Both the position numbers and the translations under genes were made by a program. Shown here piece after piece: positions 31,909 to 43,349 of a stretch of DNA of 64,000 nt. Position 1 is the first letter of the stretch. Each line of letters begins with the position of its first letter. Below the pieces are notes generated by a model, which was not told where the DNA came from, searched no databases, and saw only the letters and a list, made by a program, of their open reading frames with translations. This DNA comes from Teratosphaeria epicoccoides (lineage: Eukaryota; Ascomycota; Dothideomycetes; Mycosphaerellales; Teratosphaeriaceae): the NCBI GenBank assembly GCA_021401465.1, contig JADDMT010000057.1, forward strand, positions 124,001 to 188,000, read 5' to 3'.

Positions 31909-33117
31909 TTAATACAACGTCGGCTTCCCAAACAAATTCATCCGAATCGCCCTCTCCCGATCGATGTTCTCGTCGACCTGCTCGATCCTCGGACACGTAC
32001 TCCTGAACAGGACATCCCACAACCTCGTCTGCTTCCCATAGTTATGGCTATTCTTCCACCCCTTCCTATGATGCAAATCATGATCCTCCGTAATCAACTC
32101 CGCATCCAACATCTTCAAAACCGGCGTCGCAGTCGTTGGCGGCGTGGTCCATACCCTCAACCCCGAGTGTCCCCACAGCTCGGTGAAGACGACGTACTGA
32201 TGGCACAGCCACCACTCGTAGAAGCCCATCGGGAGCTGGAAGCCATACTTGAGGGCCACGAAGGTGGCGATCGGCACGACGGCGATGTCGAAGATTTCTT
32301 GCTCGGTGTCGGCGTAGAGGGAGAGGAGCGGGTTCGGGTGCTTGGTCATGTGGTGCTTCCGGTGGAACTTCCAGAGGTAGTTGCTCTCGTGCATGACGCG
32401 GTGGTACCAGTAGAAAAAAAAGTCGAGCACGATGCCGTAGAGCCCGATTTCCAGCGCCACGATCGCCGTGTTCCAGGCGACGAGCGTGGCTGTGTTGTGA
32501 GGGATGAAAGAGGGCAGGGTGTTGCGCAGGAGTGTGCTGGCAGGCGACTGTGCGCGTCGGTAGGCGAGGAAGACGGCGATCATGGGTCGCGCGGTTGAAG
32601 TGCCTGACAGGCTGTGCATGACGGAGCTGACGTCGCTATCTGGGACCTGGTCGCGGGCGTGCTTGTCGCCGTCGAGGAAACCGTATTGGTGGCCGAGCTC
32701 ACGGAGAGTGTGGATTTCGTGGATGGCGTTGATCTTGAAGGCGATGGTGTAGCCTAGAAAGACCCAGCCCCAGGAGAGCGTCTGCCACCCAGTAAACGAA
32801 AGGATGAGTTGATGCAGGACGACGGGCCAGAGCGCATGGACCAGGATCCACTTGTGTCCTTCGAAGTGCGGGAGGTAGGGCATCTTGTCTGTCTTCTGGT
32901 GAACTGGTACTCCACGACCGTCATCTGAGGGGTGGACGTTGAGCCAGTCTATGAGGTAGTGGTGCCGAGTCCATTGCGACTTGTCCCAGGTGCGCCATGT
33001 GGACTTCATCGGGTTGTTCATGCCACCCATTGCTTGAGACGGCATTTGTCGACCGGTGGCCTCTTGACCAGCCGGCGCCGGTTGCATCTGCGTCTGACTG
33101 ACATGCGTCACAGCCAT
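31909..33117 (-). CDS. Fatty acid hydroxylase / sterol desaturase superfamily membrane protein
   Basis: Integral-membrane di-iron oxygenase-type protein of 402 residues, intronless, ATG at 33117. The histidine clusters HRVMH, FHRKHH and HDLHH occur in the order and spacing of the superfamily and would bind the two irons. Membrane segments lie around WILVHALWPVVLHQLIL, the WVFLGYTIAF stretch, ALEIGLYGIVLDFFFYW and VVPIATFVAL. The N-terminal 35 residues are Gln/Met/Pro-rich and likely cytosolic. The protein does not look like a canonical ERG3 or ERG25 by length or motif context, so the substrate (sterol, fatty acid or other lipid) is open. Expected in the endoplasmic reticulum. Confidence 0.88.
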   Translation of the reverse strand: MAVTHVSQTQMQPAPAGQEATGRQMPSQAMGGMNNPMKSTWRTWDKSQWTRHHYLIDWLNVHPSDDGRGVPVHQKTDKMPYLPHFEGHKWILVHALWPVVLHQLILSFTGWQTLSWGWVFLGYTIAFKINAIHEIHTLRELGHQYGFLDGDKHARDQVPDSDVSSVMHSLSGTSTARPMIAVFLAYRRAQSPASTLLRNTLPSFIPHNTATLVAWNTAIVALEIGLYGIVLDFFFYWYHRVMHESNYLWKFHRKHHMTKHPNPLLSLYADTEQEIFDIAVVPIATFVALKYGFQLPMGFYEWWLCHQYVVFTELWGHSGLRVWTTPPTTATPVLKMLDAELITEDHDLHHRKGWKNSHNYGKQTRLWDVLFRSTCPRIEQVDENIDRERAIRMNLFGKPTLY

Positions 33118-34345
33118 ATCGACAGACAGAGTCTTGTCACAAAATACCGAGATAATCGTTGCGTGAGACGACGAGGGTGGAAGCTATCGGACTGGCCACA
33201 ATATATGCCATCTCGAAACACACTCGTGACTCCGCCACCTGCACCAGGAATTCAGGTGCCTTCGGTATAAGAGAAACCCGCCCTACGTCAGGTCCTCGGC
33301 GACATGTGAAAACGGCTACTATGAGTCCACGTCCGGTCTGGACTTCGGCGATGAGAAACCGAGTTGGCACAAAGCAGCGCCTTGCCGTCGATATAATAAG
33401 CTTCTCTCCGCCGCAAGCCTTCCGCCTGCGGAGTCGTGGGAAGTCTCATCCCCAGAATGCCGAGGTGCTACGACTTTGGTTGACGATCGACGCCCCTCCA
33501 ACAAAATCATCTCGGATCTTTCGCCCACGTGCATCTGGCGTGCCTGGACTGATTCACACGTCAGCGAGTCCGCTGATCAGTGAAGCCATCATGCTCCCGA
33601 CGCAGCACGCTCTCCCGCATCCACAGGTTTCGCCCACCACCGGCGGTTGTGGCGCCGCAGAACGTGTGCATGTGCATCTGCGAACGCCATGTGCCGAAAG
33701 GATCGTCTGCGCAGCGCGCTGCCTGTCTGCCGGTGGTGCTGCTGCTGATGGTCCGTGGCCGGGGCACCCAGATCGCCACCACGCGCTCAACAGCACGTCA
33801 CCGTTTGTGCCGCATCATGTCTGGACCAAGTAGTGTGCCCCGACCGTGCATCTTGCCGCTAGCGACGACGATGACCACTGCACCACGCAAGAGCAGGATC
33901 CAAGTCACGTCAATGTGCGACGGCCAGCATTTGGTCGCGGGTGCGGATGAGGTGCACGCACCGCTGAGTGCATTGAGTTGTGCAGCGAGCGCATCTGCTA
34001 TCGCGGCTCGTGGCATCGACCGCCTAAACACATGGGTCAACACACCAGGCGGTAAGCTTTCATAACAACTTGAATACACGAACGCCGAGTCTACCATGCT
34101 GATAGTCCCAACCGTCTCAGGGCGCAGTGACACGCGCGACCAGGTCCGCATCCCACCCCGCCCGCCCGCGCGCCCGCGAACCCAAGCATGCATCGCAAAT
34201 AATCACTTCTGGTTTGTACACACTCATCATCCAACCCGCTCCACTCCCATGCCCACTCACCCCTTCCAACTGCACCATCCTACACCATCCACCACGTATC
34301 TCTCTCCAATTCCGCATCCACCACATCCACCATCGAAGAGCCCTC
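33118..34345. other. Intergenic region
   Basis: About 1.2 kb between the hydroxylase start and the 2-oxoglutarate dehydrogenase stop. A C-rich stretch lies at 34146-34340. No gene recognised despite several open frames of Arg/Thr/Cys-rich chance composition. Confidence 0.5.
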
Positions 34346-37300
34346 CTACTCGCCCTTCAACTTGTCCTGCTTCACATTGTACGCCATCTGCAGCAGATCC
34401 TGCTCCTCCTTCATATGCGTCGACTTCAAGCCCGTCGCCACACTCGCCGAAGGATTCCTTCCGGCATACATCACGTGTTTCCGATCATGATGCTCTGTCT
34501 GGTTAAGCAGAGTCTCGATCCTCGGTTGCGTGAAGGACCATGCCCCAGCGTTCAGCGGCTCCTCCTGGCACCAGACGATAGTTTCGGCGTTAGGGTAGGA
34601 GTCCAGGTTCTCCTTGAGCTGTTGCCATGGGAAGGGATTGAGCTGCTCGATACGTGTGACGGCGGTGTCGGTGATGTTGTTTTGTTGTCTGTGCTTGAAG
34701 AGCGCTGTGAAGACTTGTCCGGAGCAGAGGATGACACGCTTGATCTCGTCGTTTGGCTGGATCTTGAAGTCTCCCAAGCCTTCGTGGGCGGGATCTGGAA
34801 TGATCCACTGGAAGTGGCTGTTGTCTGTGAAGTCTTCGATGTTGCTTCTTGCGAGCGGGTGACGCAAGAGCGACTTGGAGAAGAATGAGATCAAAGGCTT
34901 GCGGAACTGGCGGTTCATCTGTCGTCTTAGGATGTGGAAAGAATTCCCTGGAGTAGTGCAGACCACGATCTGCATGTTGCAATCCTGGTGTTGCCTCTCA
35001 AGCTTCTCAGGAGCAGGGAAGATACGCGGGTCCTCGTTACACAGCTGCAAGAAGCGCTCCATGCGACCAGAAGAGTGCTCAGGCCCTTGTCCATCGTAAC
35101 CGTGAGGTAGGTTCATGACAAGACCGGAACGTTGCAGCCACTTGACCTCACCTGAAGCAATGAACTGGTCAATGACACACTGCGCGTTGTTCGCAAAGTC
35201 ACCAAACTGTGCTTCCCAAATCACAAGAGCTGATGGCGAGGAGAGAGAGTAGCCGTATTCGAAGCCGAGAGCACCATACTCAGACAAGCTGGAGTTCGAG
35301 ATGACAAAAGAGCCTTGGTCCTTGCTGACGTGCTTGAGGGGCGTGTAAGTCTCCTCGTTTTCCTGGTCGTGGAGGACCGCGTGACGCTGAGAGAACGTGC
35401 CACGCTCCACATCCTGACCAGATACACGCACGTGGTGGCCATCGAGGCAGAGCGTGCCGAACGCGAGGGCCTCACCAGTCGACATGTCGATACCCTTGCC
35501 CTCGTTGACGGTCTTTGCGCGGTTTGCGAGAATGCGTTTCAGGTTCTTGTGGACGTGGAAGCCCTCTGGTGGGTTGCCGATGATGTCGCCGACCCGCTTG
35601 AGCGTCTCCGCATCGACCCCAGTGGGCTCGTGTGGCAAGATCTCGGTAGCCAGTTCCTTGGGCGACTTGAAGCCGTTCCAGGCACTGGTTAGCCATTCCT
35701 TGGCAGTTGGCTGGTAGTCCTTCGACTTGGCGAATGACTCCTCGAGCATACCCCACACCCACCTCTTGTGCTCGTCAATGTCGTCCTTGGTGAAAGTTTT
35801 CGCCTCCAAGAGCTGGTTGGTGTACTTGTCAAGCACTGGCGGCTGCTCGCTGATCTTCTTGTACATCAGCGGCTGAGTGAAAGACGGCTGGTCGGTCTCA
35901 TTGTGTCCCTGCTTCCGGTAGCAGACCATGTCGATGACGACGTCCTTCTTGAACTCGGCACGCCAGTCAGAAGCGAGCTGGCAGACGTAATTAACGGCTT
36001 CGACATCATCGCCGTTTACGTGGAAGACAGGGGCGTCAATGAACTTGGCAATGTCTGAGCAGTATGGCGTGGAACGGGCGAAACGCGGATCGGTGGTAAA
36101 ACCGATCTGGTTGTTGACGATGATGTGGATGGTACCGCCGGTCTGGTAAGCTGGGAGAGCAGCCATGCCCATGGTCTCATACACAACACCCTGTCCAGCA
36201 AAGGCGGCATCACCGTGGAGCAAGACGCCCATAGCTGACTGAGCATACTTCTCGTCGTCGTTGTAGTGAAGGATGGCACGGGTCTTGCCGAGCACGACCG
36301 GGTCCTCGGCTTCCAGGTGAGATGGGTTGGCAACCAAAGATAGCTGAACGCGCTTGCCAGAAGGCGTGGGACGCTCAAAGTTCATGCCCAGATGATACTT
36401 GACATCTCCAGATCCCTCGTCGGTGGCTTCAGCGGTCCCGCCGAACTCAGAGAAGATGGATTCGTTGGGCTTCCGGACCACGTTCGACAGCACGTTCAGA
36501 CGACCTCTGTGTGGCATTCCGATTACAATGTCCTTGACACCATAGTCCACAGAGCGGTCAATCAGAGCCTTCATGCCAGGAATCAGCGACTCGCCACCCT
36601 CCAGGCCAAAACGCTTGTCGTTGGGGTACTTCGTTGCCAAGAAGCTCTCAAAGGACGAGGACCAGATGAGGCGATCCAGGATGCGGCGCTTCTCGTCCAC
36701 AGAGTACCTGTATGGCGCCGGGACCTCCACACGCTGTCTGAGCCAGTCGCATTGTTCCCTGTCCGGAATGTGAATGTACTCAATACCAATGGGACCACAG
36801 TAGATCTTCTCGCACGCGTCGATGATCTCCCGCAGCGTCATCTTGTCCCTCTTGTCCGTCTTGAAGCGCGGCAGAATCCCCGGACCGAGCGCGAACTCCT
36901 TGTCCATGTCCGCCTCAGTAAAGTTGTAGTGGCTGAGCTCGAGCTCTTTCGGATTCAGGTACTGTGGGTTCTGCAGCTGGTTGCGGATGCCCAGCGGATC
37001 GATCTTGGCCTTGTGGTGACCGCGCGCTTGGTAGGCACGCACAAGCAGCTGCACCTTCAAGTGGTCCATGACATCGCTGCTCTCGCTCATGCTAGGCGCG
37101 GTGGGAGTGCTGAGGGTGGGCACGCCGCCGACAGGCACGATGGTCGGCGGAGGAGTGAAGGCGCGGCTCACGGGCATCTCGCCGTTCTCCATGTTCTTGA
37201 AGTAGGCCTGCCATGACACATGCACCGACGCTGGGTCGTGCTTCCAGGCCATATACATCTCGTCGACATAGTTGGCGGTGTTGCCAGACAGGAAGGAGTC

Positions 37301-37519
37301 TGACGGGTCGACACCTTTGTCTGTCTCTTCGGCGGCGACAGCATACCGCCGGCGTTGTGAGGTGAAGGCACGGTGGCATGTGACGCCAAGCTCTCTCCTC
37401 GTGGTGGCTAGCGATGTCTGTGGGGCATTGCGCGGCAGGGTCGAGAAGGTCCGGGCAACAGGCTGGCAGCCAGCGGAGGCGATTCGTCTACTGCATTGTC
37501 TGAGTGAGGTTCGCAGCAT
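34346..37519 (-). CDS. KGD1: 2-oxoglutarate dehydrogenase E1 component, mitochondrial
   Basis: Thiamine-diphosphate-dependent E1 of the 2-oxoglutarate dehydrogenase complex in the TCA cycle, 1057 residues, intronless, ATG at 37519. The N terminus (MLRTSLRQCSRRIASAGCQP, then ARTFSTLPRN) is a mitochondrial targeting sequence. DSFLSGNTANYVDEMYMAWK is the family's conserved opening, where E2/E3 contacts lie. The TPP-binding region includes GMPHRGRLNVL, HGDAAFAGQG and NNQIGFTT. The transketolase-like pyrimidine domain follows (FEYGYSLSSPSALVIWEAQFGD), and the C terminus carries WCQEEPLNAGAW. Length and all blocks match the fungal enzyme. Confidence 0.97.
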   Translation of the reverse strand: MLRTSLRQCSRRIASAGCQPVARTFSTLPRNAPQTSLATTRRELGVTCHRAFTSQRRRYAVAAEETDKGVDPSDSFLSGNTANYVDEMYMAWKHDPASVHVSWQAYFKNMENGEMPVSRAFTPPPTIVPVGGVPTLSTPTAPSMSESSDVMDHLKVQLLVRAYQARGHHKAKIDPLGIRNQLQNPQYLNPKELELSHYNFTEADMDKEFALGPGILPRFKTDKRDKMTLREIIDACEKIYCGPIGIEYIHIPDREQCDWLRQRVEVPAPYRYSVDEKRRILDRLIWSSSFESFLATKYPNDKRFGLEGGESLIPGMKALIDRSVDYGVKDIVIGMPHRGRLNVLSNVVRKPNESIFSEFGGTAEATDEGSGDVKYHLGMNFERPTPSGKRVQLSLVANPSHLEAEDPVVLGKTRAILHYNDDEKYAQSAMGVLLHGDAAFAGQGVVYETMGMAALPAYQTGGTIHIIVNNQIGFTTDPRFARSTPYCSDIAKFIDAPVFHVNGDDVEAVNYVCQLASDWRAEFKKDVVIDMVCYRKQGHNETDQPSFTQPLMYKKISEQPPVLDKYTNQLLEAKTFTKDDIDEHKRWVWGMLEESFAKSKDYQPTAKEWLTSAWNGFKSPKELATEILPHEPTGVDAETLKRVGDIIGNPPEGFHVHKNLKRILANRAKTVNEGKGIDMSTGEALAFGTLCLDGHHVRVSGQDVERGTFSQRHAVLHDQENEETYTPLKHVSKDQGSFVISNSSLSEYGALGFEYGYSLSSPSALVIWEAQFGDFANNAQCVIDQFIASGEVKWLQRSGLVMNLPHGYDGQGPEHSSGRMERFLQLCNEDPRIFPAPEKLERQHQDCNMQIVVCTTPGNSFHILRRQMNRQFRKPLISFFSKSLLRHPLARSNIEDFTDNSHFQWIIPDPAHEGLGDFKIQPNDEIKRVILCSGQVFTALFKHRQQNNITDTAVTRIEQLNPFPWQQLKENLDSYPNAETIVWCQEEPLNAGAWSFTQPRIETLLNQTEHHDRKHVMYAGRNPSASVATGLKSTHMKEEQDLLQMAYNVKQDKLKGE

Positions 37520-37885
37520 GCTTGCTTGCTATGCCCTCATCGAAGGCAGACTGTCTCTGTGTGGTACTCAGGGGGGGGGGGTGGCCTATCTGGAGGGTCA
37601 GCGAGTCATGCACGGAGTGCTGGTCGGCAGCGAGAACGTGTAGAGCGGGCGCAGAAGGTCACGAGGGCGAGGGGTGGTGGATGCTCGACGTTGCGTTGTG
37701 CTGGAGGCGAGTTCAAACACCCCACAAGCAGAATGCAGATCGCTGATTGGCTGGACGGCCCGGGAAAACTTTCTTCACCACGAACGTCGTCACTGTGCTG
37801 TGCCTTCCCGTTTCGTCTGTATATCGACATGTACGCTCCATGCATGATCAAGGAGATGTCAGCAGTCAAAGCATAGGACATAACA
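37520..37885. other. Promoter region of OGDH with G11 run
   Basis: Contains an uninterrupted run of 11 G on the + strand (37571-37581), C11 in the leader of the 2-oxoglutarate dehydrogenase transcript, about 50 nt before its ATG. No gene. Confidence 0.55.
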
Positions 37886-38221
37886 TCAGCCTGGGGAGTC
37901 ACGATCAGATCGACTGACGCCGCTGTCTTCGACGCTAATCATGCGCCGGTCAATGAAATGGCCTGCAGCATCGTAGAGCCTTCTCTTCCTCATGTGCCTT
38001 ACACGTTCCGCTCTGACAGCCTCACGACCGTGGATGGTGCTCTGCATGTCCTGATGAGTCATCTTGTGCCATTCACTTCGATACACTGCCCTGCGGACAT
38101 CCATCTGGCCTTCTAGCGTCACCTGCTTGGCGATCTGGCACATATCCGACCAATGCCACCAACCGCCGCAGCAGCGTAACATCAGATCGTCTGGATTCGA
38201 CTCATCCCCCAAGTATTCCAC
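37886..38221 (-). CDS. Hypothetical protein, 3' exon
   Basis: Not recognised. About 111 codons on the minus strand with protein-like composition (DDLMLRCCGGWWHWSDMC, then basic helices such as VRAERVRHMRKRRLYDAAG). An acceptor-like CTTAG precedes it directly at 38222, so an upstream exon probably lies between 38222 and 38560, but I could not fix one. There is no good in-frame ATG at the 5' end. Could be a chance frame. Confidence 0.3.
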   Translation of the reverse strand: MEYLGDESNPDDLMLRCCGGWWHWSDMCQIAKQVTLEGQMDVRRAVYRSEWHKMTHQDMQSTIHGREAVRAERVRHMRKRRLYDAAGHFIDRRMISVEDSGVSRSDRDSPG

Positions 38222-38697
38222 GTCCTAAGCGCAGCCACAAGCAGACATCAAGCTTTGCGGCTTCTTGAGCTGAGATTCAGACATCGACGAGACAACCTTG
38301 ACACAGAGCACTGTGACACCTTCTTGATCACTGCACAAGGCTTCATGTCTCATGCAAAGACCTACCTCACTCTGAACTCATTGTTGCAAGGCGTGAGACA
38401 TGTCGCATCCCGATCTCCAAAATCTCCCAGTAGCAGCGTAGAGCATATATGCCTTCCTCACCTCTAGAATCCACGGCGGAGCAGCGGCATTCCATCCCGC
38501 AGACTGCCCAACACCACACTGCCCAAACTTGAGCCACCCTCCGCAGCCGAATCAACTAGACTTCTCGCCTCTGCCTATCCTCCACCGAAATCTCCACCGA
38601 AACCCCACCACCACCTGCCAGCGATCGCACAAAACCCACCAGTAAGCAACCCCGCAACCTCTTCCCGCTCCTCTATCCACCATCAGCGCTGGCCGCC
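38222..38697. other. Intergenic region, possible upstream exon of the minus-strand hypothetical
   Basis: Holds several minus-strand GT donors (for example GTGAGG near 38460 and GTAGGT near 38364), but no exon could be assigned. Confidence 0.3.
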
Positions 38698-39033
38698 ATG
38701 CCATCCTCCAAATCTCCAGTCTACACTAATCCCTCGCCAGGCCTCCTCCGCCACCTCGCATACCGCATAACAAGCATATGCACTCCCCTCGACATTTTGC
38801 GCGCCACCCCATGGGCCCAGCCGCTCTGCAAACACGCCATGCAATGGCCCGCGACGGTCCGGCGAGCCGAGCGGAACCAGGCACGTCAGGTCCTGGTAGC
38901 CGCTCGAGACGCGCAGATCGATCCAGCTAAACTACACTGCCGGAGTCGAGCATTCCAGACACCTGTGAGTCGCACTGATCGCAATCGAGAGCAACTTAGG
39001 TATGCATGGCTACGGCAACTGCGACGGCGCTAG
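38698..39033 (+). CDS. Small hypothetical protein
   Basis: Not recognised. ATG at 38698 sits in a strong GCCGCCATG context. About 80 codons have amphipathic, basic composition (LLRHLAYRITSICTPLDILR) that would suit a small mitochondrial or membrane-associated protein. A GTGAGT donor near 38964 and an AG at about 39000 could define a very short intron changing the C terminus. No homology claim. Confidence 0.35.
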   Translation: MPSSKSPVYTNPSPGLLRHLAYRITSICTPLDILRATPWAQPLCKHAMQWPATVRRAERNQARQVLVAARDAQIDPAKLHCRSRAFQTPVSRTDRNREQLRYAWLRQLRRR

Positions 39034-39455
39034 CGGCAGTCGCAGCAAAATCGTGCATGGCCAATATCAGCCTCTGGACTTACATCGAAACCGACCTGTC
39101 ATGCACGCATTTCGGAGCGGAGCAGCCGACGCCCGTGATGGTGTCGCTTGCGAAAGGCGCAGTCGGGGCAGCAGGCCCGGTCCAGGAGGATCGCAGGATC
39201 TGTTCATGCGCCCAAGCGGTCGATTGACTCGCCATGTAAGGAGGACCCAAGGTGAAGCGAAACTCCGCTCTTTCGTTCGTGCGCGAGTTGCAGGATCCTG
39301 GAATCTATACAGCATATATCAACCGCATCGACCTCAAAACCACGGGCCCGATGCAACATAGCCTGGTTATAGAACGTACTCTCCCCCCACAAACCCCCGC
39401 TCAAACGCAATGCATCACCCGGCACAGGCCTCCACAACCCCACCAACCCCCTGCG
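39034..39455. other. Intergenic region
   Basis: Downstream of the small hypothetical and of the large coiled-coil gene's stop; convergent 3' ends. Nothing else recognised. Confidence 0.45.
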
Positions 39456-42400
39456 TTACCCCTCCACATCATCTTCCCATCCCCCACTGAGCTCGAGAAA
39501 CTCCTTCACCCTCCTCCTACACTCCTCAATACCCTCACCCAGTGCCTCCCTCCACTGCCCTTCAACCTCCCCCACCTTCTCCTTCAAATCACCATCCAAT
39601 CGACTCTCCGCCACGATACTAGCATGCGCGGCCCCCTCTCCCGATCCCTCCAGCTCCTGCACACGCACCTGGCTCTTCGACGTCGCAGTCCTGACTTCGT
39701 GAAGGAGGCAGAGGAGGTTGATCTGCGATTCGATGAACTGGTACGCGCTCTTCTCCGCGTGCTCGAGGAGGCTGTAGAGGTATTGCAGCGGGTGGTCATG
39801 ATACGTAGGGTTCTCGTCGTGTTCTTGTTGCGGTATGAGGAGCTCGAGGGTCGAGATGTCGACGGGGACGCGAGCGATGACTTCCAGGAGGTTAGGGGCG
39901 ATGTCCCAGAATGCGGACAGCTGATCTTCGACGCCGCGGCTGACGTTCTTTTCTATCACTTGTTGCAGGTCTTCGAGGCGCTTCATAGCGTCTTTGGCGA
40001 ATGCAATTTGGCGGTCGCGTGTGTCTTTCGCGAAGAATGCGGTGGCTTCGTCGATCTTTGACTGTGCTTTTTGGACGCGATACGGGGCCAGGACGACCTC
40101 GGAGTACTTTTCACTGCGACCAGCGTGCAGATCGAACATCTCTTTGTGCAATTGCTCTCGTGCCTCGAACAGCCATTTGAGCAAGGTGAGCTTCTCCAGC
40201 CTTTCAGGGTGCTCGTCGCCTTCCTCTTGTGCTTGGTTCGGATTCGAGGACTGATTGCCCCACGACAAATCACTGCGGAGCTGACCGATGCATGCTGTAG
40301 CTGAGTCGATGCGTTCAGTCAGTAGCGTCGCGAGCGGTTGAGCCATTTGCGTCTCGTGGAGATCGAATAATGCTCTTGCATCAACTTTACTGCGATCTGC
40401 CTCTTTCCCATCAAACTCCTTCTCTACCTGCGCCGCTTCGGCGAATGAAAGACTGCCGTCGATGATCTTAGCTTGGATGCTATTGCGTAAAGCCGCGCGC
40501 CGATGCTTTTCTGATTGTTTCTGCTGTTGTTGAAGAGCGAAGTCTTGATCTGAAAATAAGTCCTTGATGCGCTGTATATCAGTATGGTCCGACAATCTCC
40601 GGTGCTCGTTTCGAAACTCGATAAGCAGAGGATGGCTGTTGTTGACCGCAGGATGGTGGCGCGGGTAGGGTGGCGGCAACGTGACAAGCCTTGAGACGTC
40701 CAAGAGTTCGATGCCAGGTGTAGACGACTTTCGTCCGCTTCCTTTCTCGAGCTGAGCAGGTGTGGCCATCGGTGTACAATAGTCAATATCGCCGTCATGC
40801 CCGCCGACTTTCTCTAGTGGATACTCGCTTGCTGTGTCGGACAGACTCTTCGCGCTCGCACCTGGGGTAGCAGTATGTTTGCTGAGCGCAGGGGACGACT
40901 CAGCATCCTCTCGAAGTTGCGAAGCCCGAATACCCATGTATTTTGTTTCACGTCTTGTCTTTTCCATGCGATCGGGCTTGCCAATTGAGCCCGAGCCTGA
41001 TCCCGAGCTTTTCTGCTCCCACCATCTGCTTGGCGCTCGACCGCGGGAGCTGTCTTCGTCGGGAAGCGTACTTTGCGCTACGCTTTGTATAGGTGATAGC
41101 GATGGCTTGAAAGATTCCAACCATTGCCGTGACTCGGCGCGATCTATGCTGTCCGCAAGATCGCCCAAGGAGCCAACATCGGTCGCCGGTGTATAGTCGC
41201 CAAACGAGGAAGCCGAGCCTGGTACGTTGCCATGAGCAGAAGCTGGCTGGCCGTCTGACGCCCAAGACGGGACGGTCGGATCGAAGGACGACATTGACGT
41301 GCTCGGAGTCACAGCTCTGCGGCTCTGCCTCGTATATGATCGCCACATATCGCGAGTCAGGTCAACAATATCACCCGCCATGGCGTTGTATGCAGCTGTA
41401 TATCTGTCGCGGCGGACTCGCGATTCATGAACCATGAAATTAGCAAACAGTTCCAGGCGCTCCTCGTCCGAAGTTGCAGCGGCCTCTTTTTCAATGAATT
41501 GACGATGACGTTCCACGGCTTGCAAGCAGAATGTGTCGAGCTTAGTTGATGGCTCGGCCGCGCCAGCTGATGCAGGTCTCGCAGGAATCAAGGGCGCCTG
41601 CATTGTCGAATCTTGATTGGGAGTGTGAAGAAGGTGTGAGATTGGTCGGTCGCTGGCAGCACTGGTCGGAAGCTTGAGTTCTGTTTTCTTCGACGAGCCA
41701 GGTCTTGTTGCTGGCGTGTACGGTGGCGTTATGACTGTGGACCTGACTTTGGCAGAGCCTGGGCCTGGGCCGGCGGTACTGATGTGCTCGGCTGCCTCTG
41801 GGGATGGTTCAGCCAGGCTCAATGGGGTTCGTATATGCTCCCAGCCTCGAATAATAGATCCGCCAGTTGGTTGAAAAAGCTGATCGACCGGCCGAACGTC
41901 GTCAGTTGCGGGTGAGAAGATATCGTTGCCATGGGCATCTTTGCTCTTAGCACGTCGACTTAGTGATCGCCGTTCTCGCAGGCCTGAAGCGCTCGACTCT
42001 CTTGTTGCTGGTCGTCTGGAAATGCCTGAGCTATTATGTGATCCGGTATCTATGCGCAATGGCTGATACTGGGTCTGCACAGACAACGCTTCAGGTTCCG
42101 ACGCCATTGATCGGTCTGCTACCTGCGCATCCTGCGCTTCTGCCCAATCTGCGGGTGTTGGTGGTATCGGACCAAGATTTGACGCTGCCGCAGCCCGGCG
42201 CGCATGCTGAGCTTCGATGCCATGGTCTGAAGGTAGACTGTGGAATCTTGAAGATGAACTCGTTGCCGGGTAGCGGTTCAAGCTTTGCGATCTGACCCCT
42301 GGAGGTGGGGGCCCAGGCGGTGGTCCGGGCAACGGCATGCCAGGTTGCCAGCTGGAGTCTCTTGTATGTCTCTCAGATGGACCGGGCGCTGGAGAATGAG

Positions 42401-43349
42401 AGTGGCCGAGCGCAATTTGGCCGGTCGACGCTGCTCTCCTTGCTGCAGGCGGTCTCGTTTCGACGTACTGAGGTATGGGCACCGTGGCCGGCTGAGGCGC
42501 ATGGATCTCAACACTCTGCTTGGCCCGCAATCCTGACAAGAACGCTCTCGGCCCTGCAAGTCCTGATGCTGAGCGCTCGCGATGTCTGGACGATTGTGCG
42601 GGTGGAGGCGGGAAAGCAGAAGACATGGGAACCTGTGGCGAGTTTCGTGAGGATTCTACTGGGAGGGAAGACGCTGTGAACCCAAGACTTTCTACTATTG
42701 GCGAGGCTCGAGCGATATGTTGCTGAGAAGAGCTCGCGCTGTCCGCAGTATATGGCGGAGGGGGCGAGGGCGTAGCTTCTACAGTAGACCAGTCAGTCTT
42801 GGCTTCCTCAAGCCTCGAACCACCATCACACTTGGAGTGTTAATGAAGACGACGGGAGCTCGACGATCACACGAAGCTTCAGAGCATACCTTCCATAGCA
42901 GTAACTTCTCGCGTGGGTTGTGCTCCGGCTACCACGTTCGCGCCTCTTGCATATACCGTCTGCGATCCAGAGATTTGCCGTCCACTCCATTGCCGAGGAT
43001 TGTACGGCTCCATGGATTGTGAGTGGCGCTGCTGTCCACGCGGGCTCAAGAGACTGGCTGTCATGTGGACCGGCGTACTGAGACCTGCCGGATGAGAGCT
43101 TCCTGTTGGAGATAGAAGACCCGGACCAGAGGCATTCGCAGACGTCAGGGCCGTTTGTGACAATGGCGACCCTCCTTGCACCCTCAAGGCATTCGAAGTG
43201 ACAATGGACGGAGGCTGCGCCGGCGCCCCAGCGCTACGCCGCAGCTGCTGAAGCTGAAGGTCCCCAGGAATGGAGCCAGCAGCGCCAGACGTAGGACCTG
43301 GAAGACGTGCGGCTCCATCTGGATATTGTTGGCTCATGGCTCCAACCAT
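39456..43349 (-). CDS. Large disordered/coiled-coil fungal protein
   Basis: Not recognised by name. Exons 43349-42890 and 42778-39456 around a 111-nt intron (GTATGC..CTGTAG) give 1260 residues. The splice creates a Pro/Ser-rich SPPPPYTADSASSS stretch in frame. Residues 1 to about 480 are low-complexity (Ser, Pro, Gln, Arg). A helical block follows (QAVERHRQFIEKEAAATSDE), and the C-terminal 400 residues are strongly helical and coiled-coil-like (LLIEFRNEHRRLSDHTDIQR; QAKIIDGSLSFAEAAQVEKE), ending in acidic SGGWEDDVEG. No signal peptide or membrane segment. Such architecture suits a cytoskeletal, septal or trafficking scaffold, but that is speculation. A second ATG at 43337 is also possible. 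Confidence 0.8.

Noticed and set aside
42812..42835. A GGTTCGAGGC string on the minus strand resembling a tRNA B box
   Set aside because: It lies in the intron of the coiled-coil gene, with no A box or acceptor-stem pairing around it.
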